The notes under the pieces were generated by a model, which was given only the letters and a program-made list of their open reading frames with translations, searched no databases and was not told the origin of the DNA. 49,925 nucleotides of DNA, taken from Clostridiales bacterium UBA1774 (lineage in GTDB: Bacteria > Bacillota > Clostridia > Oscillospirales > Oscillospiraceae). Below are positions 47,708 through 49,925 of this stretch, one piece after another (position 1 is the first letter of the stretch; each line of letters starts with the position of its first letter). Position numbers and translations under genes: made by a program. The stretch lies in contig DCGQ01000020.1 in assembly GCA_002314635.1 (NCBI GenBank), positions 1-49,925 of the forward strand. The letters are read 5' to 3'.

Positions 47708-48901
47708 ATGGACGATTATCAGAGCCCGGAAGAAAAGGGAAAGCAGATATTAGCACAGCAGGCGCAGGAACAGATGCAGCTTCAGGCGCAGGCAGAGGAA
47801 GAAGAACGGGAAGAAGCGGTAAAACTGCGCCGCCTGAAGGAACGGCGGCTTCTGGCTTTTCTCACCTATCTGAAAAAGCTGATGGACGAAGAAAAGCTCC
47901 GTCAGGAATACGAAACATTTATGAGCAAGCTGCAGGAGGACTTTCTTCATGAGCAGCTTGAGCAGGCGCAGGCGAACAATCAGCTTCTGCTGCACAATCT
48001 GGCTCGCCACGATGCAGCCGTTTCGGAATTTCTTTTTGCCGACGAAAGCAAGGAGACCATGGATCGGCGCAATGACCTGCTGCAGCAGGTTGACATGGAT
48101 CAGTCGGACTTTTCCGCGTTGGCTATGGCCGAACTGAGCAAAAAGCCGGAAAACAACGAGGATGTGGAAAAGGTCTTTACGGGAAATCCCCCGTCTGAAA
48201 AGCTGACCACGCTGCGGAAGGACAGTATCCGCCATGCGGACGAAGCGCTGACGGAGTTCAGCACCGGCAACATCCGGAAAATGGAGATGATCCTGAAAGG
48301 CGGCCTGATCAATGCCTGTCACGCCTTCTCCCAGACCAAGGACCCGCTGCACGCCATTCACTGGTCCAAACAGATCAACGGGATTTTGAGTGTGGTAAGC
48401 TCTCACCCGGTTCTGTTTAAGGACGGGGTCAATACACCCATGTTGGAGGCCGCAGCCGGTATGGCCGCACTGGGCCGCGTGATGGAAAACGGTCTGCAGG
48501 CGCTGGATGCACTGCACGCGGCACAGTTGGGCGGTGTGCAGCTGCCTGCGGAAAAGGAAAAGAATCTGCAGGCACAGGTGCTGCTGATGCAGCAGACCGA
48601 TGCACAGCGCGGCAACGAGGAGTACCAGAAGTTCTTTTCCAAAGGCTACCATCCGAGAACCGGTCTGCAGCAGGATAACCTGAAAAAACTGCTGCAGCAG
48701 CTGAACTCCAGTCAGGCTATGCACACGCTTTCCACCATGAAAAAAAGCGATAAGCTGTTTGTGCTGTCCGACACAGAGTCCCGCAAAACGCTCAGTGAAA
48801 GTCTGTTCGTACCCTATGTGGAAAAAAAGTCGGCACCGGAAAAGAAAACAACAGCAGCGGGTAAGAAAAACGACAAGAAGGTTCCCGGCCTGTCCTACTG
48901 A
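47708..48901 (+). CDS. Coiled-coil protein of unknown function
   Basis: The 397-residue protein is soluble, helical and lacks signal or membrane segments. Residues 10-75 form a Gln/Glu-rich coiled coil (QQAQEQMQLQAQAEEEEREE, then RLKERRLLAFLTYLKKLMDE) and residues 75-115 continue it. The middle (SKQINGILSVVSSHPVLFKD near 224 and MLEAAAGMAALGRVMENGLQ) is a more globular helical domain. The C-terminus is a Lys/Ala-rich tail (APEKKTTAAGKKNDKK). GGAAGGAG precedes the ATG. I do not recognise a family. It stands alone between the sugar operon and ybaK. Confidence 0.85.
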   Translation: MDDYQSPEEKGKQILAQQAQEQMQLQAQAEEEEREEAVKLRRLKERRLLAFLTYLKKLMDEEKLRQEYETFMSKLQEDFLHEQLEQAQANNQLLLHNLARHDAAVSEFLFADESKETMDRRNDLLQQVDMDQSDFSALAMAELSKKPENNEDVEKVFTGNPPSEKLTTLRKDSIRHADEALTEFSTGNIRKMEMILKGGLINACHAFSQTKDPLHAIHWSKQINGILSVVSSHPVLFKDGVNTPMLEAAAGMAALGRVMENGLQALDALHAAQLGGVQLPAEKEKNLQAQVLLMQQTDAQRGNEEYQKFFSKGYHPRTGLQQDNLKKLLQQLNSSQAMHTLSTMKKSDKLFVLSDTESRKTLSESLFVPYVEKKSAPEKKTTAAGKKNDKKVPGLSY

Positions 48902-48938
48902 GCCGAACCCGGCGCCCATCATCGCAATCGAAACAAAT

Positions 48939-48984
48939 CGGGCAATCCATCGGTGTACCAAACCGCTGGATTGCCCGGTTTTTC
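48939..48984 (+). terminator. Terminator after the coiled-coil protein gene
   Basis: CGGGCAATCCA pairs with TGGATTGCCCG (11 bp), with an inner CGGT/ACCG stem, followed by six Ts. Confidence 0.9.
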
Positions 48985-48994
48985 TTTAAAAGCC

Positions 48995-49023
48995 TTGCTT
49001 TGCCGCACCGGAATCCGTATACT
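48995..49023 (+). promoter_or_regulatory. Promoter of the ybaK-msrC operon
   Basis: TTGCTT (48995-49000) and TATACT (49018-49023) are 17 bases apart. The start codon of the first gene is 24 bases beyond the -10. Confidence 0.72.
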
Positions 49024-49046
49024 GGCAGAGGAAAGGAAGTGCCGCA

Positions 49047-49538
49047 ATGAAAAAAGGGGCAGAGAAAACCAACGCACTGCGCTCGCTGGAGCAGAAGAAG
49101 ATTCCCTGTATCACGCTGGATTACACGGATTCCGGCGCAGTCAGCGGCGTGGAGGTTGCCGCCGTGCTGGGTGAGAACCCGGATACGGTGTATAAGACGC
49201 TGGTGACCACCGGACGCAGCGGTCAGCACTATGTTTTCGTCATCCCGGTTGCCCGGGAGCTGGATCTGAAAAAGGCCGCAGCTGCCGTGGAGGAAAAGAG
49301 CATCGCCATGCTGCCGCAGAAGGAACTGCTGCCGTTGACCGGATACATCCACGGCGGCTGTTCGCCGGTGGGTATGAAAAAAGCGTTTCCCACCGTTCTG
49401 GACACTTCGGCGGAAACGCAGGAGGAAATCTGCGTCAGCGGCGGGCGCATCGGTCTGCAGCTCCGGCTGAAACCGGAGGATCTTCGGAAGGTCGTACCCT
49501 ATCGGCTGGCCGATCTCTGCACGGAGGAATCCATATGA
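49047..49538 (+). CDS. ybaK: Cys-tRNA(Pro)/aminoacyl-tRNA deacylase, YbaK/EbsC family
   Basis: The 163-residue protein is a stand-alone editing domain that hydrolyses Cys from tRNA-Pro, protecting translation fidelity. Family features are the lysine in DTVYKTLVTT near residue 50, the VFVIPVARELDLKKAA stretch near 63, the GYIHGGCSPVGMKK loop near 98 (substrate pocket) and the end EDLRKVVPYRLADL. Length is typical. AAGGAAG precedes the ATG. Its stop overlaps the next start (ATGA). Confidence 0.93.
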   Translation: MKKGAEKTNALRSLEQKKIPCITLDYTDSGAVSGVEVAAVLGENPDTVYKTLVTTGRSGQHYVFVIPVARELDLKKAAAAVEEKSIAMLPQKELLPLTGYIHGGCSPVGMKKAFPTVLDTSAETQEEICVSGGRIGLQLRLKPEDLRKVVPYRLADLCTEESI

Positions 49539-49925
49539 AAGGCTCCCTGCTTTGCGCACAGCTCCGTTCGCTGACCGAGGGTATACCCCACTTCACCGCC
49601 AATCTGGCAAATGCCGCCGCACTGCTCTATGATACGCTGCCGGATCTGAACTGGGCCGGGTTTTATCTGCTGGAGGGCAGTACGCTGGTGCTGGGGCCGT
49701 TTCAGGGCAAACCGGCCTGTATTGAGATCCCCGTGGGAAAGGGTGTCTGCGGAACTGCGGTGCAGCGGGCAGAAACGCAGCTGGTTCCCGATGTGCATGC
49801 ATTCCCCGGCCATATTGCCTGTGACAGCGCATCTAATTCCGAGCTGGTGATTCCGATTCGGAAAGACGGTCTGGTGGTGGGCGTTCTGGATCTGGACAGT
49901 CCGCTGTTCGGCCGCTTCACGGAGG
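49535..49925 (+). CDS. msrC: Free methionine-(R)-sulfoxide reductase, GAF type (5' part)
   Basis: The first 130 residues of a GAF-domain enzyme are present before the window ends. The three redox cysteines of the fRMsr family can be seen in KPACIEIPVGKGVCGTAVQR (two) and GHIACDSASNSELVIP (one). The end of the visible part (GVLDLDSPLFGRFTE) is highly typical. It reduces free methionine-R-sulfoxide using thioredoxin and repairs oxidised methionine pools. The ATG overlaps the ybaK stop and GGAGG lies 7 bases upstream. Roughly 20-30 C-terminal residues are missing. Confidence 0.94.
   Translation, partial: MKGSLLCAQLRSLTEGIPHFTANLANAAALLYDTLPDLNWAGFYLLEGSTLVLGPFQGKPACIEIPVGKGVCGTAVQRAETQLVPDVHAFPGHIACDSASNSELVIPIRKDGLVVGVLDLDSPLFGRFTE

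Noticed and set aside
1..49925. CRISPR arrays, insertion sequences, rRNA genes and riboswitches
   Set aside because: I saw no regularly spaced repeats, transposase motifs, rRNA segments or recognisable riboswitch cores. The 85-base leader of livJ and the gap 39359-39477 were read for a riboswitch and show only simple hairpins.

Overview
The window (about 58-60% GC by eye, mostly AGGAGG-type ribosome binding sites, several TTG starts, a SpoIIR sporulation gene, Wood-Ljungdahl genes, a glycyl radical enzyme) fits an anaerobic, spore-forming Clostridia/Oscillospiraceae-type gut Firmicute. Species cannot be fixed from sequence reading alone. Both edges cut genes, and the left edge begins with a perfect 36-base palindrome that looks like a contig-end artefact.

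Layout. 1-4.0 kb (+): end of an acetyl-CoA synthase operon (acsB 3' part, acsD, acsC, a four-cluster ferredoxin) closed by a strong terminator. 4.0-19.3 kb (almost all -): a compact prophage-like element with terminase, portal, capsid, connector, short-tail-type structural genes, lysis genes and a two-repressor divergent switch. No integrase, recombinase, replication gene, tape measure or tail tube is visible. 19.5-24.1 kb (+): housekeeping genes (apgM-like mutase, ispE, spoIIR, a membrane protein, gpsA). 24.2-28.8 kb (-): an HD-domain protein followed by a heterodimeric ABC exporter. 28.9-30.5 kb (+): an acyl-CoA:acetate CoA-transferase. 30.5-32.2 kb (-): VanZ-like protein, DHH phosphoesterase, tRNA-Val(GAC).

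32.3-43.1 kb looks like an uncharacterised anaerobic catabolic locus. A glycyl radical enzyme with its activase and an enoate-reductase-type flavoprotein lie on the minus strand. They are divergent from a complete branched-chain-amino-acid-type ABC transporter (livJHMGF) on the plus strand, with a 358-base control region between them. 43.2-47.6 kb (+) is a sugar operon: DUF4867 cupin-like protein, fucose/arabinose isomerase-like protein, FGGY kinase and L-ribulose-5-phosphate 4-epimerase. It has its own promoter. 47.7-49.9 kb (+) holds a coiled-coil orphan, a YbaK-type deacylase and the start of a free methionine-R-sulfoxide reductase.

The two most interesting systems are the integrase-less, replication-less podovirus-like element, which resembles a domesticated particle or gene-transfer-agent-like module whose late operon is driven directly from a repressor-controlled promoter, and the glycyl radical enzyme/enoate reductase/Liv transporter locus, whose substrate is unknown.
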